Assembly (NCBI GenBank): GCA_032173965.1
Contig: JAVUNC010000004.1
Location: 57,225,501 to 57,289,500 of the forward strand
Source: Sitta carolinensis
Lineage: Eukaryota > Chordata > Aves > Passeriformes > Sittidae
Length of the DNA stretch: 64,000 nucleotides
Reading direction: 5' to 3'
Shown: positions 1 to 15,210 of the stretch, one piece after another
Layout of the letters: every line of letters starts with the position of its first letter
How positions within the stretch are numbered: the first letter of the stretch is position 1
Translations under genes and position numbers: made by a program
Notes under the pieces: model-generated
Databases searched by the model: none
The model's input: the letters and a program-made list of their open reading frames with translations, nothing else
What the model was told of the DNA's origin: nothing

Positions 1-662
1 AAACAAACTAAAATACAGAATCACCAGAGGAGTTTTAAAGCAAAGTGAAAGGACAGTTCTAAAGAGAGCACAAGATCACAACAAGGCTGGTAAATGTAAG
101 AAATGCAGGTTGCATAGCAAACCTGGCCTTGAGATTGCATGACCTATCTTGGAGATACCAGTTTGTCATTCTGTTCCCAGTTTCACCTAGTTAGGAAAGA
201 GGTTAGCACTCCTGTCTTTAGATATGCAGGGTTGCTGATTATTTAGCTTATCTTTTCAGAGCATTTTGTGATGCACAGCTAGAAGGCACTGTAGAAATAT
301 AAATGACTATTTGGGAATTAGTACAGTCTGTTACCATCTATTCAGCTCCTTGGAGAGTGCACCGAGGTCTCTAAGAGAAAATGGAGTCCATGTCTGCCGT
401 TGGATGAAACAAAGAAAGAAGGTAGTGGCAGAGATGGATGAGGAGAAGACGGAAGTATGCACAGTATAAAGAAAAATATAGGTGAGTGACATCTGCCTGA
501 GAAAAAAATTTAGAGGTGAATGAGGGAGGGCAGTACAAATGGAAGGGGTGTGGCAACCCAGTAGTATTGTCCTTGCTGGAATGCAAATGTGAAGTTGCAT
601 ACGAATGCTGAGACAGATGGTGCCAGTCCTTGTCAGAGAGAGGAGGCTTCAAGTTTATCAGC

Positions 663-704
663 TACTGGCACCCTTGTACTGGCACCCTGCTGCTGGCACG
701 CAGC
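663..704. repeat. 3 x 14-bp tandem repeat (CTGGCAC core)
   Basis: Three consecutive 14-base units share TRCTGGCACSC. The first two (663-676 and 677-690) differ only in their last two bases, and the third (691-704) is more diverged. A 9-base inverted copy of the core (GGTGCCAGT) lies upstream at 620-628, so the locus can fold back. It is a small degenerate minisatellite with no evidence of function. Confidence 0.75.
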
Positions 705-3700
705 TCATGTGCCCTGAAAAAAGAAAATAAGAAAACTGTTCTACAGCCTTAGGCTGCTCCAATAACACACTGAACTTGATACAAATCTGTTCCAGCATGA
801 CCAAGCTGGAGGAAGTAAGCAATTGCACTTGTTTTCCTGCCTCTGTAAACTCATCCTGCTTTCTCGCTCTGACTTACCCAGCAGAAACAAGACAGTTAAA
901 AAATGACCCTAAACTGTATCCCTTGAGATTCATGACAGACCTTAAGAGAATTTCCTCAGTGTAAGCTGAGGTGATTTAAAGAGATTGCCTTTCATTAGCT
1001 AAAAATGTTTTAAGAATGTGTTAACAACATATAAATTAAAAAGGGATTGAAGGCTGGAGCTTTAATACCAATGCCACAGGAGGACAAGTCAGTGCAAGAT
1101 CAAGCAGTTGTGGAAGTAAAATCAAAGTGATGTCAGACTGATTAAGAATAAACCACATCAGAAGTGCAACTGGTAAGAGCCTTAATCATTCAGAGTCAAA
1201 TAAAGTAGGGACCTTAACACCCCTTCTTGGAGAGATTTTTCTGACCAGATTCAGAATGGAAGTGCAGTACAACAGGCTGTGGTTTTCAGATGAAAGATGA
1301 AGACTGGACTTATCTGGGCTAAATGGGAATATATATGGGATGTCTAGTGGCTGATACTGTTAGTTCACTCCTCTATAGCAAATGTTCTCTTTTCTTTTTT
1401 CTTTTTTTTTATTTTTTTCATTTATCCTTTGCATCTGTTGCAGGAAGTGTCTTAATTACAGCAGTGAACTAGCTTGTATTTGTGTTTTTCCACTTTCATT
1501 CTGTTCCATAGAGGGCTGTGTTGTCAAGGAGCTCTAAAACCTGTGCTCCACATTTTTTAGTATGGAGAACACTTCTATTTGCTAGGCTGGCAGCTGCTCT
1601 GTAAGCTTTTCAGTCTTTTTTAATCACTCTGCCTCCCGTAGCAAGCTACTGTGAATTAGTTCTTTGAGGCTCATTATCCAGACTCCTTTACCACCCTTGA
1701 GAAGGAACAAGAGGTACTGAAGAAAGCCCAAGGGGATATCCTCTACTTAATGAATCTCTGCTATGCCTGTAGAGCCACAGTGCCAAGAGGAGGATGGAAG
1801 GGTCATGGCTGGGATGTATCATGTACTGGATGATAGTGCATGAGAATGGATCAGAGCAGCCATGAAACTGCTTTGCAAGACCCTGGAAGTCAAGTTGGCT
1901 CTGAATGATACCAGGAAACAGAAGGATAAGGACACTGACAACTTCCTTTAACCATGTCCTCACTTAGGCTGCAGTGCTGAAGTCACTGACAGCTGAATGA
2001 TCAGTAACTGGAAAGAGGAAGGAAAAAGTCCAGTATCTCTGCTTTTTCTCAGTGTTCTCTTTGATTCCAGAGAATCTGACCTTAAGCAGTATGCCAAGGC
2101 AGGGAGGTAGGGCTCTTCACAAGCAGCAGTCACCACAATTGATAGAAAAGAAATATGATCGTATGCCCTTGTACTTTCATTGATGGATTTTATTTACCCA
2201 GATGCTGCAGATTTAGAGTGAAGTGCTATCAACTGATTTTGAATGTGGGTGTTTACCCCTCTTGCTCGGCAGATGTGGGAGCAACAAAGATCTTCCCTAT
2301 TACAACAGAAAAAGAATTCTTCCCCGTTCTGCATTGTAGTTGTTGCATGCTGACTGGAAACATGCCAAGAAAAAGTTTTCCAATATAAGGCTCTTCTCCC
2401 TCATTAACTGAATCCTCTCAGGTGCAGGAGATAGTGGGAAACAAAGCACTTATAATAAATGGTGAAGCTTCAAACTCATCACAAACCTCTCTGTAGACTG
2501 GAGGTGCATGCTACTATTCCAGGTTTTTACTTCATTAAAACTCCAGGGATTTTACCTGCTAATCCCAGGATTACTTCTTAATTGCAGGTTTTGACTCATC
2601 TGTTGTACTGCCTGTTGCTCTATCAAAGTTGTATTCACAAGGAAAATCATGAGAAAAGGAACCAAAGGAAATTTGTGGTCAGTCGCTGCCTAGAGTTCTC
2701 TCACTGGCTTTTAAGTATCTTGTGAAAGCATGACTGAGACTGAAACAGTTACATCTGAATAGATTAAGTTGTGAACATCTTTATAAAGATAGGGAGGTTC
2801 TGTGACAGGTACAGTGTGTTCTTGCAGCTAGCTGCATCAATATGAAGAGTGCAGAGAGGCACACAAGCTGTGCATAACTGCACATTCAGCAGCAAACTGT
2901 TTGAATATGAACAAGTCTCTCATTCTGGTCTCAGTTCTTTACTTCTCTCCCTGTTGAATGAATAAATCTGCTTTGTTCCTGTTTATGTGATACAAGTGGG
3001 TGAGAATTAGCAGTTTGGAATTACTGGTTTGGGTTATTAACTTGGGTTCATGAATAAACAGAATGACTGTTGCCAGGGAATCATGCATTAATTATCCTTG
3101 AGCTATACTGATGGAAGAGTGTTAGAGAACCTGCAAATATACTATGAGCTTTTGACTGTTTTATTATTATTAGAATCGCTAAAAGGAGAAAACTGGAAAA
3201 ATCTCCTGTCTGCCTCTGGACTTTGCAGGGGGCTGCAATTCAGGCACCTCCTCTAGAACATGAATGACAGATGTGTCGTAGTTATTCTTTTTTTCTTGTG
3301 ATCATTAATAGCCAGTCAGGGAAAGCACAGATCTCATTCTGTTATCTCTTGCCCTGGACATCCACTTGGCTTCCATAAAACTGCTAACTGTGGCTGTTAA
3401 TCTTGGTGCCAGCTCTGGTAATGAAGTAGTTAAGTGAGACCTGCAGAAAACCCCAGAGAAATGCACTGATTAAACACTTTAGTTTTATCTTCTACTGTTC
3501 TTCTTGCCTGGTCTTTTTCACCTTCTTCCGGCCTTGGCAGTGTGTGCTCTTGTGTTTTTTTGAAAAAGCTGGATGGGAAATTATTTGGTTCAACATATGT
3601 TAAGGAAGTGGAAACAGCTGGGGGCCAAAGGCAGAATGTGGCTGGCAAGGCAAGTTGTTATTTTTATACAGAGCTGTTCGGTTAGGTCTCTTTGTGTAGA

Positions 3701-5383
3701 GACGTCATTCCACTTAGCCCAATTTTACCTCGATGCCTCCTATTAATCCTCTTGCCTTTGAGCATTTTGTCTTAGTAGTTTACACACCTGCATGTTTATG
3801 CATTGTGATCCATTGCAGCTTCTCCTTATCTCTCCCTTTCCTCAGCACTTTTCTTTTCCTTTTCCTCTCCTACAGCAGTTGCCACTCCTACAGATACCAG
3901 GGGGAATAGGAGGGGTCTGGCCCAGTTTTGCCTGTCACCTTCCCAGCCCTTCCGCTTCCCAAGGGCAAGAGAGCCTAGGGTGAAAGCTGGTCTGAAGGAA
4001 AAAAGCCAGCCAACTTCTGCCAAGATGGAAGAGACAGACAAGGATTAGTTGAGAGGGAATTATTAGGCAGGGGAGAGGATGGGATTTCCATGGTGCCCAG
4101 GGAAATGGTCTAATTTGAGTAATTTGCATGAAGTCATAACGAGACAGGACTTAAAACTTCAATTGTATGGGTGATATTTTCTACTCTCTATTATTATGTA
4201 TAATTATATGTGTGTATTACATTATTATATATTCTAGGGTGATAGACAAGGAACTCATAACCACCTATTTTGGGGCAGGAGAAAGCCTTAATTATTCCAT
4301 TAGGAAAACAGAGATGTTACTCTCTTAGAAGAGAAAAAAGTAACATACTAAGTGATGCTGTCTCAAGGCAAAGTACAAAATTATCTCCTCCTTTTTTCTT
4401 ACCCTTTCCCTGTATGTTTCAAAATTCCCCTTCGAGTCTATTGCCACTTATTTCCAGTAATTAATTCAGCCGAGCAGACTGGCACATTTTTGCCTGTCAC
4501 ATGGAGATCTTGCATAATGTGGGTGAAACAAATAGATATGCTTGGGCCTTGATTATACCAAGGCCACTTTATATGGCCACAGGGATCACTCTTGGTGTTT
4601 TTATTCAAACATCAAAGACCAAGGCCATTCTGTTATTTCTTCCTGGTTTGCTAAGGAAGAAAGTGATTTACTTGCAGAGCTCTTATTGCTGTTTTGTTAC
4701 TGTTGTGTACAAATACTTCTAAATTCCTGGGAACTGAAAAACACTTCCAAGCAAAACATGATTTTGACTATTGGCTTCCATGTGAGAGCTTTGTAGCCTA
4801 CTTGTCAAAGATCCCATAAGACTTATTCAGAGTCAGCATGGAAAGACTTCATTTTTTTGTGTCATTGACTCTGAAACAGGAGTGTGGCAGCCTCATGCAG
4901 AGAGGAGAAACAAAGACTCTGATCCACCTCACTGACTCCTGCCACAGGGGTCTTTAAACAGCCTTAATTCTGATAACCTCTCTGACATAATTTCAAACTG
5001 TTCTATTAAGTGTGTCACTAACAGTATTTCTCAGAATCCATCTTTATGTCTTCTAATAGTTTATTTGTTGAAATATATTTAGTATCTTCTAAAGCTCAGT
5101 AATGAATTTGCTATTTTTTGTACAAGACAGTGTAGCCTTTAGTTATGCAGTAGCATTAAGTGAATATATGAACATTAAGCTTAATAGACATGGCAGTTGC
5201 CTTACCTGATTTTTTTTTATTAACGCTTTTGAAATGTTTAGTTGTTATGTATTTATCATATGCAATAAAATACTCCAAGGGCAAAGAGCAAATGGGTTAA
5301 GCCAGTGTAGTAAGTAAAGCTAGTATCAATTATCTTGGCATTGCTTTCTTTCTCACATTAAGCTGGCATAGAGCTTAGCTCTG

Positions 5384-5459
5384 GTTGCTTTTTTTATTTA
5401 TTTTTTTGTTTGTTTTTGTTTTTTGTTTTTTGGTTTTTTTTTGGTTGTGTGTTTTTGTT
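5384..5459. repeat. T/G low-complexity tract
   Basis: About 76 bases made almost only of T, with scattered G and A, mostly TTTTG and TTTGG units. It is simple-sequence DNA of the kind common in vertebrate introns and spacers. Confidence 0.85.
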
Positions 5460-8400
5460 AAAGATCCTACGTTGCTGCTATGCTTTTGTCAGAAATAAGC
5501 TGGTGATATTGATGCCAGCTAATTGCTTCATTTCTACAATCAGATGTTTTCCATTTTAGAATCCTTTGATTTCCTATCAGTCAAATGGTACAAAGAGAGA
5601 GAGGTTCTGCAATAAACTTTCAAAGAACAAATAGAAAATAAAATCTATTTAGAGTCTAACAATATAATTCTTGCCTTCTTTCTAGTTCAAAGGGACAAAT
5701 TACCAGCAGCCTCTGAAAAACCAGAACATGTACAAGACTTCATTACAGCCAACTATTTCAGGAAATATTGACAGATCTAGTTCTGAGGCAGAATTTCCTG
5801 CTTCCTGCCTTGATGGATAAAGTACTGACACTCACAAATTCATCTGTTCATTTTGAATATGTGCTGACAGAAGCAGTCTGACTTTCAGAGCAGTACACAC
5901 TCCAGGTGTACACACTCGGGATGTCCCTGACTACACAGAGCAAGACTCTTGCATCCTGTTTGACATCCCGGGGGATTTACAAGAGGAAAACATAAGCACG
6001 GACTTGTGATGGCAGAGGTATGAAGGTGTGCTTGCAGGAGAAGGAACATTGTCTCCTGCCAGGCTTCAGCACATTTTTGTCTGCATGGAGAGAAGTTGGC
6101 TCAGTGTAGTAACAGCAGTAGTTCAAAATGGTTTCTGTCACTTTCTTTACATTTCTGTTCATTTGTTTCTAACCACCGCCATCCTTTTGGTCTCCTTTCT
6201 GGAGAGACCGCAGGAAAACCTTTTAAAGGAAAAAAATCTAAACCTGACTTGACTGTGACAACATATGCCTAAAAATTAATTTTTTTTTTTTTTTTCTGTT
6301 GTAACTCACTAGTTTCAACTAATCCTAAAATTATCAGCCAACTTTTTAGTACTAAAAGATTTTGGGTTTTTCAGTAATTTGAAGGCAGTAGCATTGGTCA
6401 CACTTACGAGACTGTCTTACTCCAAGCTGTCACAACTCGCAACAGTTACTGCATGTTGGAATGATGGACCTGTTGGTGGAAACCAGAGGTTAAAGCTGAA
6501 CTGAACAGGCAAGGAGAGAGATCTCTCAGGAACATTTTCTATCTGTAGGCCGTTAGAAAAGCTTGATTTATAGGAAGAAATACATTGGCATTTAAGCTGT
6601 CTAGACTTAGGTGCCTACTTAGAATTAATTTTGATGGGAGTTATGCCCAGAGGTGCTTTCTAAGTGCTAAAATGCCATAAAAAACATGCTATGATTATCT
6701 TTTGGGGGCCATTAAAACAAATCGTTTGTTCAGATATTGTGCTGACAAGGACAGTATTTAAAAAAACAAAAACAACAACTAGAGAGACTTTGATAAAGAA
6801 ATATACAGCAAATGTAGTTGCATACAATAGGGGATTTCATGCTAGAGGAGTATGGTTCTAGTCATGACCATGGTGGGAGTAAAAACTTCTTTGAGAAAAT
6901 AACATTAAAGAAGCACCGAAAGGTTGGGGTAGGATGGCTGTAGTTGTTGGCACTTTGTGCACGTCTAAGTTATGCATCTAAAAGCCATTCAAAAGGCCTA
7001 ACTTGCATAAGAGTGCCAGGAAACACTACTTTATTTGTAGACATCCTGGGCAGCTGTTGTTAGACTATAAAGAAAAAGCACAGAAGGCACAGAAAGGAAA
7101 AAGCCTAAATGTAATGTATCTTTTGGACTGAATAATCTGTCCTCTTATTCTAAAACACTGCAAGCTTAAGGAGACTTCAAATAGCTAAAAAGCTGTAATT
7201 AGAGCCGCCTTCTGAAACATGCATTTGTTTCCCTGACACTATGCAGGAGAGTTCCTGTTTTCCTGTTGTTTCCTGTGGCATAAACATTTATTTTAAGTTT
7301 CTTTTGTCATCTGTGGAGATGCTGGGGGGGCGGACGTGCTTTCACGTGACATTTTTCCTTCCCGCTGCTTTTTTTGTGGCCTCAAAGGCAAATGCAGGAT
7401 ATTCCTCTTCCAGTTCCTTCAGTACCTCTGCTTATTCCAGTATCTCTGATCAATTAATTTGCAGTGATGTTAGCATTTCCAAAGAGGTAATATAATTGCA
7501 TGAAAAAAATGTAGAACAGACTGGCATTGAATTTCCTAGGAAAGGCTGAAACATTCTTTCAGCTATTCTTCTATAGATTACAGAGGATTTGAACAATAAC
7601 ATAAGTAAAGTATTTCAAGTACTATAACGTAAGCATGATTCAATTGATAGTAAAATGAGATGAAGATGAACATCAGATTGACATAATTTATCTAGACCCC
7701 TTGGGGTCAACAAGAAGTTTGGCAAAGCCCTCAGAAGACTTTTTATCAATTGGGACAATCTAGATAAAATCTGTGCATGGCCCTGATCTGTAGTATCTCT
7801 CAAGTCCCTTCCTTCCTGTGCTTCTGTGACAACTGTATGACTCATGTTGCTGAGCAGGTGATATCCTCTATGAACACTAAGAATTAGAAAGGTAGAACTT
7901 CAATTAGCTGCTGGTGCACACTGATAATCATGTTTAAGATTCTGCATTGCCTTCTGCACATCATTCCTTTATGGCTACACAGCAGTGATCTGAACTGAAC
8001 AGTTCAGTGGATAAACTGTGCTAACAAAGCATTAATGGGAAAAGTCTCATCGGTTTGCAAACTGGGATCTGCATAGCACCCATTTTAAAATTAGCACACA
8101 GGTGTGTTCCTACAAGAAGTGCTTGGCCTGATTTACCACATGACTTAATGACTAATGACCTCATGGTTAAACGCTGCTGGATAGCCTAGCTTAACTTTTT
8201 AATAGTTGCAGTAAATCATTTAAGTAAGCCAGAAAGGCAGGTGTGAAAGAAGGGGTTTCTTGGCTGAGACCCTTATAACCTCAAAAAATGGAAGAGTGAC
8301 ATGAGAAATCCTGTCTTTTGAGATGATATGTAAAGTCCACTTTATTTAAGGTGCTTTCTGAAGGCTGTAACTGATGAAAGCACAGAAGTTTCTGTTCATC

Positions 8401-11400
8401 AGGATAGAAAATGTGAGGCAGGGGAGTGTGTGTGCGCTTTACTCTGAAGAAATGGGCAGGAATTATACTTAAAGATCATGTCGGTTTATCTTCTACTAGG
8501 AATTCCATGGCACTAGTTGACCTCAGCCTTCATTCAGTGATGCTCTTTCTCCTGTAATGCTATAAATGACTCTAAAATTAGTTTGCTTCAGCATCATGTG
8601 AAGGAGAGAAGGTAGAAAGGAAATGTGAGTAGTCAAGTCAATTGTATCGCAAAAAGAAAATAGTAGAATAGGTTTTAGACATATGTTCCCATGATCAATA
8701 GGAAAGGATATGATAGAAGGGTTAGTGATCCAGTGATTTGTTATAAATAAATACCCTATGGGTAATTAACTTCTTTGCATAAAGATCTATATTTCAATAT
8801 AGAAAGATATACCATCTGAAGAACAGTGAATTTTGTGATGCACTTACCTTGCAACTGTTTACTCCACTACTGCATGAAGACTGTGAATAGAAGGATAGGT
8901 TTTAACTTGTCTGAGTGAAGGTTTCAGTATAAAGCTTTGGTTGTTGGCAAACCAGCCTGTGAGATACCTACAAAATGATTATTTTAGAAATCTGGCTTCT
9001 CTTCTCCTCAAGTAGCCCTCACCATATTCTCCTCCTCCTTCTGAACTGAGCATTGTCAGCATGTTAGCTTGCCATCCAAATTATGGAAATTTTCTTTGTG
9101 TCTCTCCCCATAAACCAGATCTTCTGTCCAGGTTAAGGACAGCTGATGTGATTACAAACCAACCATAAATATCATTGTCCATAAAGATCTCTTCTTAGGC
9201 CCTGGCATTCCTACAGAATTTATAGCAACTGGCAGGGAGTTGGGTCTTTCAGTAGGGTCTGTTTTGGGGGAGGGTGTGGACACCAGGCTCTGGCAGAGGA
9301 GAGCAGGGAATTGGGGGTGTGAGTGTGAGCAGAGAGGAGGAAAGGGCTGCCTGCTAGTCTGCAGGGTGGTGTTACAGCTCAAGGAGAAGAGGCAGAGGAG
9401 GCTGAAGTGGTTTTGGTGGTTGGGATGTCAGTGGGCTGCTTGCCCAGGCAATACCACAGCACCTCCAAGCAAGGCCCATTCAGCTGGACTAGGCCTGAGT
9501 ATCGATGGCTGAAGTAAGACATAAATACAGTGTGGGTGTCAGCTGCTCCTTGGTACCTGCCTGGGTATGCATTCTTACACCTGATAAATTTTATCTCTGT
9601 TTCAGTGATGATTCACGCTCCCTGAAGGATAATGCATGTTGTGTTTACTACAGAGAAGTGGCATGTAAATAAGCAGTTAAGGCAAAGTAGCTGGCACATA
9701 TGCACTACTACTTACAACCTGAAAAATGTGACTTTTCAGGTGACTTAGTGTATTTTTCATATTCTTAGTCTTCTAATTGAAAAGTGTCTCTCCCCTTCCT
9801 TATAAGGCTTATTTACCAGAAGCAGCAGGGTGTGGTTTTGCAGTGTGAAAGATGGATGTGGGAGGAGGCTTAAATTAGATGTCAATAAAATTCAGAGTAG
9901 GAAGGAAAAAGCCATTATGAAAGTGTTTATCACTGTTGCTTCCATTACCAAAGCAGGTGAGTGTGCCATGTAACCATCAGGTGTCAGGTTCAAAACAAAC
10001 AGGAGATAACAGGCTACTTCACAGGCTACTGCATGTTGACGTTATGCAATCCTTGGCCACAGCATGTCTTAGCGTCCAGAAGTTCTCAGAGCTTCAGCAA
10101 CTGGCTTTGAAGGTTCATAGATGAAAGACGGCTTGAGATTTAACAGGCACAAATGTACTGACCATGTCTTAAGGTGTCTGTCATACACAAACCCCTGGAA
10201 ACCAAGTATGAAATCTTGCAAAATGTCAGTCTAAGCTTTCCATGCTAATTTATTCCTCCCTGATATCTCCTGCTGGCCAGTGTCAAGAAAAGTACATTGT
10301 GCTAGATGCCATTTTTGATCCACCATGAATTTTTTCATCTTCTTAACCGTGTTGTTAGAGGGCACATTTGTACCAATACTGCATCTACACTTGGAGAAGA
10401 TGGGGATATCTTGCACTGCTTTAAATATTGCCAAAAGGATCTAGTCTTTCTGTGCAGATGAGGCAAAAGGCATTTCAGTAACAGTACATGGGCTGAACCA
10501 ACAGTTTATCTTAAGTTCTGAAGACAGAAATGCAGTAGAAAATATTTTTAATACAATCTTTAATATCAAAATAATTTTTAATTGTTTAAATTCCATATAA
10601 CAAAGAATACCTCTCGAGACAGACTTGCCTTTTTGAGAGTTCAGCAACTTGTTTTGAGTAAAGAAAAACAGTTTGGATTTTGCAAACAGGAGAAAACATT
10701 CAAGAGACATTCAAATTTGTTATAAGGAAATTTTTATTAGTCTGTGGATACCTGCTAAGTTAATTTAACTGGGACTTCATATCCTGTTTTCCCAGTTGTG
10801 TGATTAGGAAAATGATGCTGCTGTTTATAAAGACTGGCTGGAAATTTATAATTTTGGCAGGAGATCCTAATGGTTTGCACACTGCAGACATCAGGCTGGA
10901 AGAAAATTCTGTGAAGCTTCTTCCAGAGAGAGAAGAGGTGTTCCAGTTTTTTAATTTCTGTAACTAGGATGAAGTAAGATATTATCCTTTCTCTAGCAGC
11001 TAATGGGCTGTCATTTGTGCACAAGGAGAGCTGTGAAGTTGCAGACCAACTTTCTTGGACACTCTCTTGTGGTGTAAGCAAGAAAAATGGCAGATAAGTC
11101 TTTGATCATGTGATGGAGTCAGTTGCTGGCCACATCTGCCTTCAGGCCAGTCAGCAAGACAAGCACAAACTGCAGACAGTAAATCTCTAAGATAGGATGT
11201 TGAATATCTATGTCCATGTTATTAGTCAGCTAAGGAGAAAGGAGCCAGGGAAGTTTTCCTGGGCTCTAGAGCCCTTCATACCTCCTGCCCAAGATTTGCA
11301 GAAACCCCCTTGCCTCATGCTGGTGTATCCTGTGTCCTAACAAGGACATGGAGTCCTAAGGAGGAAACTCAGCAAACCTGCACCCAGCACCTTCCCTAGT

Positions 11401-12680
11401 ACCTTGGTCTCCTTTCTCTTAACAGCTTCTCTAAATGGCTTCAAGGCCCCTTAGTGCCAAGATCCTGGAATGTGGTGTCCTGGGAACAACTTCTAACCAC
11501 AAGAAAGAGCCTCCCTGTCTCAGACCGATGCTATCATTGGTCCCTCATTCTGACAGGATGGTGGGAATACCTTTTTACCTGCATAGGCAGCAGAGACAAA
11601 CACAGCTGTTGGGAAGGAGGCCACAGATGCAGCAGTGATAGCTGAGATGGAGTGTTCAAGTGTCTCATTAGACTGGGAGTGCCATAGGAAGGTGAAGGCT
11701 GCCCCATGGTCTGTTCAGCCCCAAGTCTTAGAGGCAGCAGCCTTGTTTGGCTGAGATCTGAACCTATTTGCTCCTGTGTAACACCCACCTCTGTTTAGTG
11801 TTCTATCTATGACTCTCCCATTGCTCCTGTTGTTACCAAAGCTCTAGATGCAAGTATAAGAACCAGGACAACTGGGGACAGGACACTCTTGGAGGCTGAC
11901 AGTTTGGGGAACTGTAAGAGCAAGTGAAAGGAGGAAGAGGGGGTCATTTTTTCTCAGCTTTCTTACATGCAAGGTTGCTAACATAGCCCTGGTGCTAATG
12001 CAGTGATGATGTTCTCAAACCTTTTCTGTCTCTCTCTCTAGCTCAGTACATGGGTAGTTTGACCAAACAAGTATCTGCATTAACCTTGGCTTGGACTGTA
12101 TGCTTCGAGCTGTAGAGTGAATTGGTGGTGAAGTAAGACAACAGAAAGCAGCAATTTCTGGTCATGAGGCAACCCACAATTGGGAAGGGGCTTTTGTGAC
12201 ATTCATTTGGATTCAGAGGAACCCTGGCAGGAAATGTGCAGGTTAGGTAAACAAGCCAATAGCACTAAGAAAACACCTGGCTACATGTCACCAATTTGGA
12301 CTCCCAAGGGAAACTGATTTCCAAAACATCATCATTCAGCTCAATTCTTAGAGGCTGTGCAGGTTTTGATTGGTAAACATTGCCTTACTTAAAAAAGCTA
12401 TTACTAGTGAAGAAAGAAAAGGCCAGGTATACAGTTGCTGTGAAGTAAAAGCCTGCAGGCAGAATAGCTGACATTCACTTAAAACCCTATAATTCTGCTA
12501 GTGAAGAAAAGAAAATGCTCTCAACTGGCAGATGAAGTGTACTCTTTTCCTTGTCTTTATCTAAAAGGGCAAACAGAAAAAAGTCAGGAGGTCAGAAATA
12601 AATCAGGAACAGTAAAAATAGTCCTTAAGACACTGCAGTGTTAACAGTGCTTTTTTTCCTGTAGCCCGATCTTACTGCAG

Positions 12681-12697
12681 AAAAAAAAAAAAAAAAA
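12681..12697. repeat. A17 homopolymer run
   Basis: Seventeen consecutive A followed by CCAAAAACACAACC. No retrocopied gene or SINE body could be recognised immediately upstream, so I call it only a homopolymer. Confidence 0.9.
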
Positions 12698-15210
12698 CCA
12701 AAAACACAACCCTGGAGAACCTGCCAAAGCATTAAAAGCAATACAATTGCATTTTGAAAGGCAATAAAAGCAGACTGTGTGGGTAAAGGGTTGTGCCGTT
12801 CACCTTTCATCTCTGATGGTCACCCAAGGATCTCCTTTGTGATTATAATGGGTGCCATTTTAAGACTATTTATGTTGTTTGGGAGAGTTATTTGAACTGT
12901 ATCTATGCATTGCTGAGGTAACTTTAATTGGGTTGCTGTTTAGGTGATGCAATTAAACTGTTGACCTTCTGATAGTAAAATATCCAAATTAAATAGTCTT
13001 GTTTGGGTAGGAGCTGTTAAAATGTATGGTGGGTTATTGACATACTTCAGGTTTATTGACCTAACCTTCTGAAGTTACCTTTTGTAATGCAGAAAAGCTC
13101 CTCTATGCCTTGTGTTCATTTCACAAACTTTTTCCCCCTGATTTGTCAGCAGCAAGAGCTCAGAGCATCCTTTACTCTCTTTTAGGACTTTAGTGAAAGT
13201 CCTCCTGGAATCATGCATCTGCAAAGAAATTCAGTTATTGAGTTGAACTGTGCCATAGGGTTTCAGTTTTAGCTTGCAGAGGAACCATTCAGCCATCTCT
13301 TCCAGGAAGAAACCCAGGTCAGACAGAGGGTGTTTGATTGAAAAAGTTAACATCTGTTTTTTCACAGGTATTAGACACGCATGATTAGAAGAGCTTCTCA
13401 TGTCACCTTGCTAGTTTATGAACACAGAAGGATTTGTGCATTTATATTGGATGCTCTGATCAGACATAGATTGTTTTGTAATAGCTTTCTGTTTGGAGCT
13501 AATCTCCAGGAAGGAGGGATAGAAGGCTGAGACCTGGAATATGACATCAGTGTGAAGAGGGTCTGTCACTTCATAGCTGCAACTGGCACAGATTAAGACA
13601 AACTAAATTAATTGACCTTTTTTTCCCTGATATCTAAGAGCTACTTTCCATTCTCTTAATTTTGACTAGCCTTTTATTCATCGCTTTCCTGAAGATGATG
13701 TCTGTGTCTCTGAAAGACACTACACAATCTAGTCTGCTTTCAATATGTGTCTACCTGCACTTAATTCTCCATGGGTTGTATCTGATAGCAATCTGATGGA
13801 GAGACTTCTCCTTCAGATCTTCTGTCTGCCAGAGCAGTTTATCCTTTGTGGTTTAACTTTTTTCATATCCTTGGGTTTTAGTTTTTGGGGAAAATTAAAA
13901 AAAAAGAAGTGATGACAGATGGCAGTAGTTTCCCATACTTCAAAAACTGATCATTTCTCTTGACTTGACCAACCAGTTTGTTTCTTACCCTGTTTTCCCT
14001 GCTCCTACTCGAAACAACTTTTTTAGATAATTCAGGTTGCTTTCTGAATTCTGGAGTGTGCTTATTCGTTTTCCTGTGGGGCAATGATAGCTAGTCCTGC
14101 CTGGTTGCTGTGAGCTGTCAGGACATAATTTCAAGTCCTACTCTGAAGAACTCAATTACAGGAGCTATTTTTTTCCTCCTCCACCCCCAAGATTTAGCAT
14201 AAGCCAAAAGGGAAATTAATCTGATGGCTCTTAGAAACAAATTTGTATATTTTTTATATCATACTTTTGCCACAACAGAGTTTCAAATCCTGCTTTTATG
14301 AAATCCATGGAAATTTCCAGTGGATCCAAGTCTGAGGTGGGTGTCTATTAAGAGTCAGAAAACAAAATGTGGTATGAGTTAGAAACAGAGATCACATTAA
14401 CTGTTATCTTTCCAGTTTCCTCTCAACAGAAAGTTCTGTTGTCTCACATGTGATATTTCTTCTTTGGCTGTTTTCCTGCAGAAAGTCTAGATGGGCAGTA
14501 GGTTAGGAGTTACTCTGCCCTGGAAGTCCGTGTTTTGTCAAAACATTACCTGTGAATGAGGTAAAAAAGGCATGCTTTTACAACTCTAGTCTCCTGCCAA
14601 ACTACCTGGGCTCAAGGCACCTTTTCACAGTGACATGTTTAGAGGCGAAAATCAGTCCCCATAGTAGAGAACTCAACAGGGAGACTATGGACCATGATAT
14701 TAGAAGGTTTTTTTTTACTTAGTAACATGCCTAATTTTCCCTAAAATGATAAACAAGCACCAGGCCTGTTAGGATTATTCATCTTTTATGTGGTCATTTT
14801 TTTGCTTAATCTATGAAAGTTATTACAGGCTGGAATACATATAATTTATACAATATGATATTGGGACTCCAGGGAAAGGTACTACTGTTCAAAGAAGAAA
14901 GGAAAAGTGGGACATCTGGAAAAAATCAGATGATGAAAACCAGAACACAAGTTGGTGGAATTGCCACAAAAGTTTTTATTTCGCTAAAATTCCTAGGGTG
15001 AGCTTGCGGCATTATTATCCTTGTCTTTGCATCTATTTATAGTTGTTCTCCTATGGAGGCCCAGACTGAGAAAAATAGTTTTGAACTCCTGTTACTGTGA
15101 CACAGATAGAAACACACAGTAACACACACAACAGGTGTTCAGGCAGAGAAGAAGAAAGGAAGGAGATTCTAGTTTATTGTTGATCTCGTATATATAAGTT
15201 TCTGGACAGT

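Noticed and set aside
10755..11081. 108-codon minus-strand frame
   Set aside because: Length is within chance expectation for this much DNA on two strands; no domain or low-complexity signature of a real gene.
12042..12132. Exon-like segment between a TCTCTCTCTCTAG acceptor and a GAA/GTAAGA donor
   Set aside because: It lies upstream of both islands with no promoter in sight, stops are present, and the donor is mediocre. Probably a chance pair.
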